Positions 25,807 to 33,785 of a stretch of DNA of 64,000 bases are shown in pieces. Origin of the DNA: Afifellaceae bacterium (GTDB lineage: Bacteria > Pseudomonadota > Alphaproteobacteria > Rhizobiales > Afifellaceae); assembly GCA_028281235.1 (NCBI GenBank), contig JANQKG010000036.1, positions 62,001 to 126,000 of the forward strand, in the 5' to 3' direction. A program made the translations under genes and the position numbers. How positions within the stretch are numbered: position 1 is the first letter of the stretch; every line of letters begins with the position of its first letter. Under the pieces are notes generated by a model. The model saw nothing but the letters and a program-made list of their open reading frames with translations, searched no databases and was not told the DNA's origin.

Positions 25807-26481
25807 ATGCTTGAGGGTCGTCAGGCGCTGAACTTGGCGCTCGACTTTGCGCAGATGCCGACACTCGTGGACGCCATGCGTACGCATCCGCTACCGCCCG
25901 ACACGCTTGTGGTCATCCGCATCGCCGCCGGCTGCAGCGAGACTCGCCGTGACGCAGAGCTGGCAACGGGCCTTCAAGGCACCGCTATCAAGGAGGCCTG
26001 CGTTCTTTACCTCCAGAAGGTTCTTTTCGCCCCCGATGCCGACAGCCATCGCGTCCTTGGAGTCCAGCCCGGCGCCTCACGGGCCGTCATGCGCGAGCAT
26101 CTGCGTTGGCTGCTGAAGTGGCTGCACCCGGATGCCAACCAGGACGAATGGGACAGCGTGTTCGCCGAGCGAGTCTTGAAGGCATGGCGGGACGCTGGCT
26201 CCAAGAAGCATGCGCCACGAAGTGACCAGCGGCGTGAGATCGCTCCACTCCGGCCTTCGCGTAACAAGAGGCGCTCAAGGCGACACTTCCAACGATGGGT
26301 GGAATTACCGCTAAGCTCGACGCCCAAGCGAACAAGGCAGCGGCGGGTGTTCGTGATGGTCGTCGCTGCCGTGCTTGGCGTCGCGATTGCGCTGACATCG
26401 GTGTTGCTGCCGCTTCCCGAATTGCTATCAACCTTCGCATGGACCGATATGCGGCATCCCGGTCTGGGCACTGGTGAGTGA
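25807..26481 (+). CDS. membrane-anchored J-domain-like protein
   Basis: 224 residues, starting 9 bp after the kinase gene. Residues about 80-110 resemble a DnaJ J-domain: ADSHRVLGVQPGASRAVMRE then a helix ending in the HPD motif (H107-P108-D109) in LLKWLHPDAN. An Arg/Lys-rich linker follows (PSRNKRRSRRHFQRW), then one membrane segment near the C-terminus (VFVMVVAAVLGVAIALTSVL). The J-domain would therefore be cytoplasmic, tethered at the inner membrane. J-domain proteins recruit DnaK; a role in handling the export machine is inference from position. The N-terminal 75 residues match nothing I recognise. Confidence 0.6.
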   Translation: MLEGRQALNLALDFAQMPTLVDAMRTHPLPPDTLVVIRIAAGCSETRRDAELATGLQGTAIKEACVLYLQKVLFAPDADSHRVLGVQPGASRAVMREHLRWLLKWLHPDANQDEWDSVFAERVLKAWRDAGSKKHAPRSDQRREIAPLRPSRNKRRSRRHFQRWVELPLSSTPKRTRQRRVFVMVVAAVLGVAIALTSVLLPLPELLSTFAWTDMRHPGLGTGE

Positions 26482-26720
26482 GGTTGCTTGTGTCATCGAC
26501 TGTTGATTTCGGGCATGAGCCAGTTGACAACTGGAGGTATGCTTCTTTGCACGCAGGGCGTGACAAATATGCAACATCTGATAGGATAACAAGTGGAGAT
26601 ACAGCGGGCCTCCTCAACCGCCCTAAGCATCTGACCATCTTGGGTTGACAAGGCATGCGGAATTGAGGTCAAGCTCGAAAAGAGAACTTGAGTGTGCGGC
26701 TGTATAAGGGGGGTCGAGCG

Positions 26721-27158
26721 ATGACTTATCGACCGTTCTCAGCGGACCTACGGCGCATTGTCAGCGCTGTTGCGATTTCCGCGCTCGTTGGTTCGTCTGG
26801 TACCGCCTTAGCCGAGCAGAGCGCTGACGCCTGGCTGATACAGGTACAGGGCACCGTGCTGGTCGATGACGGAGCAGGCTTCGTTCAAGTTGCCGGCGAC
26901 AAGGACCTGAGGCTCGGCGACCGCGTGTTGGTCAGAGACGGCGGTCAGGCCGTGCTCAGCTATGGGACTGATTGCGCGCTTCCATTAGAGGCGCCTTCCA
27001 TGACCACCGTCACCGAGACGGCGTGCACCGTGTCCACCCAGGGAGAAAATGGCGGCGGAGGCGGGGCGGCCATCGTTATTCTTGGCGCCGCGGCAGCCGC
27101 GGGCCTTCTGACCTGGTGCATCGTGGACGCGTGCAAGGAAGACTCCGCCAGCCCGTAA
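26721..27158 (+). CDS. small secreted FecR-like protein, paralogue 1
   Basis: 145 residues from the ATG at 26721, preceded by AAGGGGGG; an upstream GTG at 26688 lacks this. A signal peptide (SAVAISALVGSSGTALA) is followed by a short beta-rich domain: GTVLVDDGAGFVQV, LRLGDRVLVRDGGQAVLSYG, TDCALPLE. This resembles the FecR fold core without its cytoplasmic part. A Gly-rich stretch and a C-terminal hydrophobic helix (AAIVILGAAAAAGLLTWCIV) may anchor it. A paralogue follows at 27389 with the same spacing of motifs. The function is unknown; the location inside an export locus suggests an envelope role. Confidence 0.65.
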   Translation: MTYRPFSADLRRIVSAVAISALVGSSGTALAEQSADAWLIQVQGTVLVDDGAGFVQVAGDKDLRLGDRVLVRDGGQAVLSYGTDCALPLEAPSMTTVTETACTVSTQGENGGGGGAAIVILGAAAAAGLLTWCIVDACKEDSASP

Positions 27159-27388
27159 GGAACGGCGTTCGCGCTACCCTTTAGGAAGTCGCCTTTGGAA
27201 GAACGAGGCGTCTCATCGGCGCGGAGAGAACCAAGCGTCATGTATTCGCTACATGATTTTGCCAACCTTGTTGCGTATCGGTGCAGGAGAATGCATGATC
27301 GCCTTGGTTGACGGTTCATTTTTATCGGCTTTCATAGGAGTGGACCGAAACTGATTCGCCGAGCGGCCGGCGTGCGAGGAGGGCAACA

Positions 27389-27799
27389 ATGCGGCACCTT
27401 GTTTTTGCTGCCGGTGTGGCAGCTTTCACCGTTGTGGCTCCAGCGGCTGCGGCGCCCGGCGGAATAGCCCTACTGACCGAGTTGCGTGGCGCTGTCCTGG
27501 TCGACACCGGCGAGGGTTTTGCCCGCGTCTCCGAAGATGTCCGTCTCAAGATGGGCGATCGTGTGATGGTGACGGACAACGGTGCGGCGACGCTAAGCTA
27601 CGGCACCGACTGCAGCTTCCCTCTCCAATCTCCCTCAGTGATAACAATTGAGGAGACGGTATGCGCAACCGCGACGCAGGGCGAGACCGGCGGCGGCGAA
27701 TTTTCCCCCTTGCTCATGGCGGCTCCGATTGGCGGATCACTTGGTTTGCTGGGTTCTGAGCTGGCCACAGGCGACGACGGGACGCCCGCGAGCCCCTGA
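27389..27799 (+). CDS. small secreted FecR-like protein, paralogue 2
   Basis: 136 residues. Signal peptide MRHLVFAAGVAAFTVVAPAA then AAPGG. The central domain repeats the pattern of the upstream gene: GAVLVDTGEGFARV, LKMGDRVMVTDNGAATLSYG, TDCSFPLQSPS, ETVCATATQGETGGG. Two conserved cysteines (after YGTD and in ETVC) could form a disulfide. Unlike paralogue 1, the C-terminus is weakly hydrophobic and may not span the membrane. The pair arose by tandem duplication followed by strong divergence outside the core. Confidence 0.65.
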   Translation: MRHLVFAAGVAAFTVVAPAAAAPGGIALLTELRGAVLVDTGEGFARVSEDVRLKMGDRVMVTDNGAATLSYGTDCSFPLQSPSVITIEETVCATATQGETGGGEFSPLLMAAPIGGSLGLLGSELATGDDGTPASP

Positions 27800-27945
27800 C
27801 ACGCACAACAGCGCCTACCTGATCTCCTTTCTGAGCTTGTCGCCCGCTCAGCAGGCGCGGCCGACGGATGCGTGTTCGTCGGCGTGCACGACGGGCCAGC
27901 TGCGTTTATCACATTGGGAAATTCCGGAAACGCGGGCATCTGTCC

Positions 27946-29256
27946 ATGGATGACGCCGACTGGACACAAGACGTCTCATCAAGTCGTGCCAGACAGGGGT
28001 CTTTTCGCCTTTTCCGTGGCAATCGATCAGTCACGCTGCTTGCAGTGGTGATGCTGTCGTGGCTCGCCTGGGAAATAGTCGCAAATACAGCGGCAGACAC
28101 CAATGCTGAATCTGAACCGGCGGTGGCGTTGGCTTGGGTCAGGAGCCATCCCGCTGCGCTCGCCCGATTGTCAGAGCAGCAGCTTATTTCAGAGACGGCC
28201 AAGACGAACACCACCGCCATTGCCGCAATGGCGCGGCGCGCATTGGAAGGCGATCCGCTCAAGCAGCAGGCGTTGCGCGTGTTGGCATTTACCGCGGAGG
28301 CGGACGGCGACAGAGAGCATGCCGAAACATTGATGGCATTGGCCGGATCGCGGTCTCTTCGGGACCTTAGGGTTCAGGCCTGGTTGTTTAACCGTCGGCT
28401 ATTGGAGGGGGACGTTGCCGGCGCGCTGGCGCATGTCGATGCCGTTCTGCGTGTCTGGCCCGATGCGTTCGATGTCTTCTTTGCGACGCTTGTTGGGCTG
28501 GCCGGTGACGCCGACCGCCGGGATGCCCTTGTGGCGCGCTTGAAGATGGCGCCGCCATGGCGCAGCCGCTTCCTGACTCGGCTGCCGAGCGAATCCACCG
28601 ATCCGAACAGGCTCTATCGACTGTATTCGGCCTTGCGAACGGAGGAAGCGCCGCTGACGGTTGACGAGTTCCGCCCTTACCTTCAGCGGCTTGTCCAACT
28701 GGGCGAGTATGAACGCGCCTACGCCATGCAGGTGGAGTTTTTGCCGCCTGAGCGTATGGCTATGCTCGGTCATTTGAACAATGGGGGGTTTGATCACCCT
28801 ATAAGCGGCCTGCCTTTTGACTGGAGCATCGCCAATGTGCGGGGCGCCCGGACATCGATTGTCGTGGACCCGGAATCGAACCGTCGGCTCAGGGTCGAAT
28901 TCCACAACACACGGGTCCCTTACCGGCACGTGTCGCAATTGCTGATCCTGCAGCCCGGTACCTATCGGCTGACCGGTGCCGTGACATCCCTCAGCCTTGC
29001 CAACGATCGCGGAATGCACTGGCTGATCTCGTGCGTGGGGGGCGAGCGCCAGCAATTGGGGTCGACCGATCGGATTTCCGGCACGATACCCTGGAGCGAA
29101 TTCAGTTTACGGTTTGAGGTGCCAAATCATGAAGATTGTCGAGCACAGGAGATCAGGCTCACACTTGCGGCACGCATTTCCGCCGAGCAGCAAGTGGCCG
29201 GCGAGATATCCTACGACAGCCTGCGGATCGAGCGGCGAGTGACACGGAGTCAATAG
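27946..29256 (+). CDS. membrane-anchored TPR-like protein of the exopolysaccharide locus
   Basis: About 436 residues from the ATG at 27946 (a further in-frame start lies at 27868; neither has a strong ribosome site). One N-terminal membrane segment (VTLLAVVMLSWLAWEIVA) is followed by a helical repeat region, residues about 70-280, resembling TPR repeats (LKQQALRVLAFTAEADGDRE). The C-terminal region from about 290 (LNNGGFDHPISGLPFDWSIA) has the beta-sandwich look of a carbohydrate-binding module. It may bind the nascent polymer in the periplasm. It lies 18 bp before the Wzy/ligase-like gene, as similar TPR proteins do elsewhere. No specific family was recognised. Confidence 0.6.
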   Translation: MDDADWTQDVSSSRARQGSFRLFRGNRSVTLLAVVMLSWLAWEIVANTAADTNAESEPAVALAWVRSHPAALARLSEQQLISETAKTNTTAIAAMARRALEGDPLKQQALRVLAFTAEADGDREHAETLMALAGSRSLRDLRVQAWLFNRRLLEGDVAGALAHVDAVLRVWPDAFDVFFATLVGLAGDADRRDALVARLKMAPPWRSRFLTRLPSESTDPNRLYRLYSALRTEEAPLTVDEFRPYLQRLVQLGEYERAYAMQVEFLPPERMAMLGHLNNGGFDHPISGLPFDWSIANVRGARTSIVVDPESNRRLRVEFHNTRVPYRHVSQLLILQPGTYRLTGAVTSLSLANDRGMHWLISCVGGERQQLGSTDRISGTIPWSEFSLRFEVPNHEDCRAQEIRLTLAARISAEQQVAGEISYDSLRIERRVTRSQ

Positions 29257-29274
29257 AAGCGTTGGAGGGCGGGC

Positions 29275-30750
29275 ATGAGCCGGCGGTCCGTTGCCAAGCT
29301 ACGGCGAAAAGCGGGTGCAGACAGAGGGCTTCTGCAGATGCTTGGTCAAACGGCGAGGGCGGCCCTCTCTGTTCTGCCTGCGTGGTGGGCCGCGGGAACG
29401 ATTCTTCTGCTCGCTTTGGTGCTTGGAGGCGGTACGCGGCAGGGCTTGTGGTCCGACGCGATCGTGCAGGTTGCCAGCTTGCCCCTTCTTGCGACGTCGC
29501 TTGTCGCCGTGCTGTCGGCAGAGCGGCTCCGCCACGCGCGCGTGCCGCTCCTTATCCTGGGCGCGGTCGTGCTTTTGCCGCTGCTGCAGCTCATCCCGTT
29601 TCCGCCTGCGATCTGGACAGGCTTCCCTGGGCGGGCGGATTTCGCGGTAGCCTACGCCGAGGCTGGGATGACGGTCCCCTGGTTGGGGGGCAGCCTCAGC
29701 CCGCCGGCGACATGGAGGAGCGCGCTGTCATTGATCCCGCCGGCCGCCGTGTTTTTTGCGGTGCTGCTGCTGGGACGACGATCGCGGCAAGCGCTTACCC
29801 TGGCGCTGATCGCATTCGGGTTCGTCAGCGTTCTGCTCGGCCTTTTGCAGATCGCACAAGGTCCGCAGAGTGCGCTGCGCTTTCACAGCATCACCAATCC
29901 CACCGAGGCGGTCGGATTCTTTGCCAACCGCAACCACTTCGCCGCTCTTCTCTATGTGATACTGCCATTTACGGCAGCTTGGGCCGTAGGGCTGGCAGGC
30001 GATCGCCGGCCGGAGATTCTGGTCGGCGTGGCGCTGTGTCTGCTGGTCTTTGCCTCGCTGCTCTTGGGGCTCGGCATTGCGCGGTCCCGTGCCGGCCTTC
30101 TGCTAGCCATGCTGGCGAGTGTGGGGAGCTTGGCGTTGGCTTGGACGGGACAGGGGCCGCTCGTGAGCCGCCGCGGAAAGCGCTATGTCTTTGTCGGAGG
30201 CCTGGTTGGCGCAGTTCTTGTGCTGCAGTTCGCCTCTATCGGAATTCTGCAACGACTGGAGGCGGACATCGCCGACGATCTCCGCTGGGAATTGTCACGC
30301 GAAAGCTTGAGCATTGCATCCAAGTTCCAGCCGCTTGGCACGGGCATCGGCACGTTTGAGCCTATCTACAGAATGCATGAGGAGGTAGACCGGCTTCGCA
30401 CCGTCTATGCCAATCGCGCACATAATGATTATGCTGAGTTGCTGGTGGAGGCTGGCTGGGCCGCCGGCGCGCTCATTATCGTGTTCCTTGGCTGGCTTGT
30501 GATTGCCTCTATCCGAGTCTGGCGCTGGCCGGGAACGGAGAAGATCAGCGTGATAGACCTCTCTATTGCGCGTGCTGCGATGATAACGCTTGTTCTGATC
30601 TGTCTGCACTCCGCGGTGGACTACCCTCTGCGGACGACCGCCCTTTCGACATTGTTTGCGTTTTCATGTGCGCTTATGATTCGGCCGCTGAGACAGCAGC
30701 AACACGGGCCGAGCGACTGGTCGACGGGGGTGACGCGTACCGGGCTCTGA
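29275..30750 (+). CDS. O-antigen ligase / Wzy-type polymerase membrane protein
   Basis: 491 residues, about 11-12 membrane segments starting with WAAGTILLLALVLGGGTRQG. The Wzy_C domain hallmarks are clear: GFFANRNHFAALLYVILPFT near residue 220 and, after a periplasmic loop, LGTGIGTFEPIYRMHE ... NRAHNDYAELLVEAG at about 355-405. Proteins of this class polymerise undecaprenyl-linked repeat units or ligate glycans at the periplasmic face. With the Wza- and Wzc-like genes upstream this is the best polymerase candidate. A second multi-spanning protein at 51951 is an alternative, and the two may handle different polymers. Confidence 0.82.
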   Translation: MSRRSVAKLRRKAGADRGLLQMLGQTARAALSVLPAWWAAGTILLLALVLGGGTRQGLWSDAIVQVASLPLLATSLVAVLSAERLRHARVPLLILGAVVLLPLLQLIPFPPAIWTGFPGRADFAVAYAEAGMTVPWLGGSLSPPATWRSALSLIPPAAVFFAVLLLGRRSRQALTLALIAFGFVSVLLGLLQIAQGPQSALRFHSITNPTEAVGFFANRNHFAALLYVILPFTAAWAVGLAGDRRPEILVGVALCLLVFASLLLGLGIARSRAGLLLAMLASVGSLALAWTGQGPLVSRRGKRYVFVGGLVGAVLVLQFASIGILQRLEADIADDLRWELSRESLSIASKFQPLGTGIGTFEPIYRMHEEVDRLRTVYANRAHNDYAELLVEAGWAAGALIIVFLGWLVIASIRVWRWPGTEKISVIDLSIARAAMITLVLICLHSAVDYPLRTTALSTLFAFSCALMIRPLRQQQHGPSDWSTGVTRTGL

Positions 30751-30923
30751 AGGCCGGGCGAATTCAGATGAGATGCAACTCTTCATTGGAATCCGGCGTC
30801 GATGAATCGGCACATGATTGCCTGGCCAGTGAAGCCGCCGCCGGCTCTTTGTTCTCGTCAAACATTTGCGTGAAAAAATGCTTACTGATCAAAGATTTGA
30901 TGGCCGAGGTCCACGTCAGTTAA

Positions 30924-31544
30924 GTGTCCTTGCAAAGGCCCATATTTCCCGATAGCTGTTCCAGATACGCGACAAACGGTGCTGGGTATAGCGGGTTGAG
31001 TGACACCACGAGTTTCATTGAAACTGCCCAAGGCTCCGCTGAGGATGGGGACCGGTGGTTCGCCGTTCATACGTTGCCGCATCGCGAGTTTGGTGCCGCC
31101 AAGCAGCTTGAGTTTCAGGGCTATCGGCCCTTCCTACCGCTTCATTGGAAGACGGTCCGACATGCGCGGCGCTTCCGCACAATCAAAGCCCCTTTCTTTC
31201 CGCGCTACCTCTTCTTGCGACTGAATCTGGCGCGCGATCGCTGGCGTTCGGTCAACGGCACGTTCGGCGTCTCTCGTCTGGTGATGGCCGGTGACCTGCC
31301 CATGCCTGTTCCTCACGGTATTGTTGAGGCGCTTGCGGAGATCACCGATTCGGGCGGCGTTCTGACTTTCTCGTCGCTGATGCAGCCTGGCCAGAAAGTA
31401 CGGATTCTGACCGGTCCCTTTGCGGAGCGAATCGGCGAGTTGCGTCATGCCGATGACAAGAACAGAGTTCAAATCCTGTTGGACGTGATGGGCGTCCAGG
31501 TGACGGTGCGCGCGACCACGCAAGCTCTGGCGCCGGTTGCGTAA
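30924..31544 (+). CDS. NusG paralogue, candidate RfaH-like transcription antiterminator
   Basis: 206 residues from a GTG at 30924; the true start is uncertain because no in-frame ATG or clear ribosome site exists (a TTG at 30996 is an alternative). The NGN domain begins at RWFAVHTLPHREFGAAKQLE and includes APFFPRYLFLRLN. The KOW domain is MQPGQKVRILTGPFAERIGE onwards. Housekeeping NusG sits beside secE and rplK; this copy is embedded in a polysaccharide locus, like RfaH- or LoaP-type specialised paralogues that let RNA polymerase read through long operons. A JUMPstart/ops-like element follows 36 bp after its stop and recurs at 33339, making it the probable reader. Confidence 0.85.
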   Translation: MSLQRPIFPDSCSRYATNGAGYSGLSDTTSFIETAQGSAEDGDRWFAVHTLPHREFGAAKQLEFQGYRPFLPLHWKTVRHARRFRTIKAPFFPRYLFLRLNLARDRWRSVNGTFGVSRLVMAGDLPMPVPHGIVEALAEITDSGGVLTFSSLMQPGQKVRILTGPFAERIGELRHADDKNRVQILLDVMGVQVTVRATTQALAPVA

Positions 31545-31579
31545 TGTGCCGTGAGGCCGGCACGGCATGCCGGCTCAGA

Positions 31580-31619
31580 GCTCCGGGGCGAGTCACCCGG
31601 AGTGCGGTAGCGCGCGTGG
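31580..31619 (+). promoter_or_regulatory. JUMPstart/ops-like antitermination element, copy 1
   Basis: The element is a perfect hairpin CTCCGGG (31581-31587) / CCCGGAG (31596-31602) with loop GCGAGTCA, then TGCGGTAGCGCGCG (31603-31616). The last part shares GCGGTAGCG with the enterobacterial ops core GGCGGTAGCG recognised by RfaH. It lies between the NusG-paralogue gene and the initiating sugar-transferase gene (109 bp before its ATG). A copy with one mismatch over 40 bp is at 33338-33377. Confidence 0.65.
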
Positions 31620-31727
31620 ATTGTTTTTCCGTTGTCGTTCTCCGCTGCTCCGGAATCATGGGGCAGCGAGGCCGACGCCTGACGCATATAGCTAGCAGCC
31701 GATAAGGGAGTAGAAAGAGAACCAGCG

Positions 31728-33035
31728 ATGCAGGCATTGCCGAGCATGTTCCGTGCCGTAGGTGTTGCGCCGTTTCAATCTGCGCACCCTGTTCGGCGCG
31801 GCGTTCTCAGGCCGCTCGCCCGCATTCGCTACCAGCTGATCGGCGGGCTCCTGATCGCGGTGGTGCTGCCGGCCATGCTGAGAGGCCAATACGAGCTCCG
31901 GCCGTCATTCGGCAGTCTTGAGAACTCTGTCTTGGGCACCGCCATCGCCGTTGTTCTGGGTCTCTACATTATCCGCCGCATTCTACCGCTGCCGGGGGTT
32001 CAGGCGACGTCCTTCGTTCTGCCGGCCTTTGTGGCGGTTTACGGCGGCGTGGCCGTTGCTCTCCTGTTGCTCAGGTTCGACTATTCGCGCTTCCAGCTCC
32101 TGGCCAGCTTCATGCTGGCAGTTCCCTGGTTCTGGTTCGTCACGGCGATCGAGCGGCGATACAAGCGCCCGCTTCTGGCTGTGCTGCCCGTCGGCAATAA
32201 CGAAAAGCTCACCATGCTGAAGCAAGCCGACTGGCTGTTGATCGAAAAGCCCGACGAGCTGCCTCTGTCAGCCAGCGGTGTGGTGGCTGATCTGCGTGCC
32301 GATATGGCACCTGAATGGGAGCGGCTGCTCGCTACCTGTGCATTGAAGGGCCTGCCGGTCTATCACTCCAAGCATGTGATCGAATCCCTGACCGGCCGCG
32401 TAGAGATCGAGCACCTTTCGGAGAACAGCCTTGGGTCGTTGCTTCCTTCGTCGGTCTATCTGAAGTTCAAGCGCTTTGGCGACACGCTGGCCGCTTTGCT
32501 CGCTTTACCGTTCATTCTGCTTGTTGGCGGGGTCGCGGCGCTCTTGATCAAGCTGGAGGACCGCGGCCCCATCTTCTTCAGGCAGCCGCGCATGGGGCAT
32601 CACGGCGAGGCGTTCTCCATCTTCAAGTTCCGCACGATGCATGTCAATGCGTCCAACGGCAGCCAGTTTACCGAGAGCGACGATCCGCGCATCACCCGCA
32701 TTGGACGCGTGCTGCGGCGCTATCGCATCGACGAATTGCCACAGGTGATCAACATCCTACGCGGCGAGATGAGTTGGATCGGACCGCGTCCGGAATCGCT
32801 TCCGCTGTCAGAGCAATATGAAGCGCAGATTCCCTTCTACAGCTACCGCCACATTGTGCGGCCGGGGATCAGCGGCTGGGCGCAGGTTCAGCAGGGCTGG
32901 GCTGCGGAACTGAAGGACGTGACCGGCAAGCTGCATTACGACTTCTTCTACATCAAGCACTTCTCGCCATGGCTGGATGTGTTGATCACGGCGCGCACCA
33001 TCCGCACGATGCTGACGGGTTTTGGGGCGCGATAG
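31728..33035 (+). CDS. undecaprenyl-phosphate sugar phosphotransferase (WbaP/ExoY family)
   Basis: 435 residues. The N-terminal half has four to five membrane segments (YQLIGGLLIAVVLPAML and on), then a Rossmann-like middle domain and the C-terminal bacterial sugar-transferase domain. Its signatures are KRFGDTLAALLALPFILLVG (re-entrant helix), GPIFFRQPRMGHHGEAFSIF, KFRTMH and the catalytic RRYRIDELPQVINILRGEMS followed by WIGPRPE. It moves a sugar phosphate from UDP-sugar to undecaprenyl phosphate and so starts each repeat unit at the inner membrane. It is the only initiating transferase in the window. The gene is followed by a 750-bp leader with the second ops-like element. Confidence 0.9.
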   Translation: MQALPSMFRAVGVAPFQSAHPVRRGVLRPLARIRYQLIGGLLIAVVLPAMLRGQYELRPSFGSLENSVLGTAIAVVLGLYIIRRILPLPGVQATSFVLPAFVAVYGGVAVALLLLRFDYSRFQLLASFMLAVPWFWFVTAIERRYKRPLLAVLPVGNNEKLTMLKQADWLLIEKPDELPLSASGVVADLRADMAPEWERLLATCALKGLPVYHSKHVIESLTGRVEIEHLSENSLGSLLPSSVYLKFKRFGDTLAALLALPFILLVGGVAALLIKLEDRGPIFFRQPRMGHHGEAFSIFKFRTMHVNASNGSQFTESDDPRITRIGRVLRRYRIDELPQVINILRGEMSWIGPRPESLPLSEQYEAQIPFYSYRHIVRPGISGWAQVQQGWAAELKDVTGKLHYDFFYIKHFSPWLDVLITARTIRTMLTGFGAR

Positions 33036-33337
33036 GTTTGAGCGAATGCGCTTCGCGACGTTGCTACCCAAGGCCTGCCCGCACGACACGCAAGCAGGGC
33101 CGGGTGGCTCGCCTGCCAGCTCGTGACGGTCTCCTCTAGCGGCGTGCCAGGGCGGGCGGCTTCCGAAGGGGGGCAGCCTTCGCTGAGGAGCCATGCCGGC
33201 ATATCGTGGCCGCCGAACCATAGCGCCCTTTGCTTGGATGAAGCATGATCGATCCTGGCATACACCATGGCTTCGAGGCATGATGGTTCAGCCAAGGGGT
33301 CGAAGGCGAAAGCTGCGACTGCTGAATAGGCTGATGT

Positions 33338-33377
33338 GCTCTGGGGCGAGTCACCCGGAGTGCGGTAGCGCGCGTGG
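33338..33377 (+). promoter_or_regulatory. JUMPstart/ops-like antitermination element, copy 2
   Basis: It matches copy 1 at 39 of 40 positions. The single change (C to T) turns the stem strand into CTCTGGG (33339-33345), which still pairs with CCCGGAG (33354-33360) in RNA through a G-U pair. The core TGCGGTAGCGCGCG is at 33361-33374. It lies 409 bp before the wbpA-like start and upstream of a terminator. Confidence 0.65.
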
Positions 33378-33503
33378 GTGAGAGTGGCTGAGCCGGCGTA
33401 GCTGAACGAAGGCGGCACGAATGCTGCCAACTAAGCAACGACCCCGGCGGCGCCACATATCCATGCGGGCTGTTTCAGCCGGGCAGGTGCCTGAGGGCAA
33501 CAG

Positions 33504-33525
33504 CGCGATAAGAGGCCTTATCGCG
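33504..33525 (+). other. perfect stem-loop in the leader
   Basis: CGCGATAAG (33504-33512) / CTTATCGCG (33517-33525) with loop AGGC. No T-run follows, so it is not a terminator by itself. It could be an operator palindrome or a pausing hairpin. Confidence 0.6.
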
Positions 33526-33638
33526 TGAACGGGCGGACGAGGCGGGATGGTGTTGGATGAGGCGGGAACAAGCGGGATTAAGAGGGATTTGGTGGGAAGG
33601 GGGGTGAGCGACCCACGAAAGCAATGGTCGCTGAGTGG

Positions 33639-33658
33639 AGCCGGAGCGGCTTTTTTTT
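33639..33658 (+). terminator. intrinsic terminator upstream of the wbpA-like gene
   Basis: AGCCG-GAG-CGGCT stem-loop (33639-33651) runs straight into eight T residues (33651-33658). It faces the downstream operon and would stop transcription entering from the ops-like element unless it is bypassed. The stem is short, so efficiency may be moderate. Confidence 0.6.
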
Positions 33659-33785
33659 ACTAATGCCGCCGTTGTCTTGGATAATGCTTGGCTCTTTGTT
33701 TGAGCATGGTCTTGTCTGAAAGTGATGTCCATTGTTCAGGATCATACCTTGGTCCAAACTCAGTCAAGGCCTAAAAGGACCAACC

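Larger units (their letters stand above)
33036..33785 (+). other. 750-bp untranslated leader of the sugar-biosynthesis operon
   Basis: There is no credible gene here. In order the stretch holds an ops-like element (33338-33377), a perfect 9-bp hairpin (33504-33525), an AT-poor G-rich segment, and an intrinsic terminator (33639-33658), then the wbpA-like ATG at 33786. This order is what an antiterminator-controlled leader would look like. Confidence 0.6.

Noticed and set aside
33136-33456. Minus-strand open frame across the ops-like repeat, sharing amino-acid strings with one at 31342-31737
   Set aside because: The shared strings (ATALRVTRP) are simply the translated 40-bp DNA repeat. The rest of the frames is unrelated and not protein-like.
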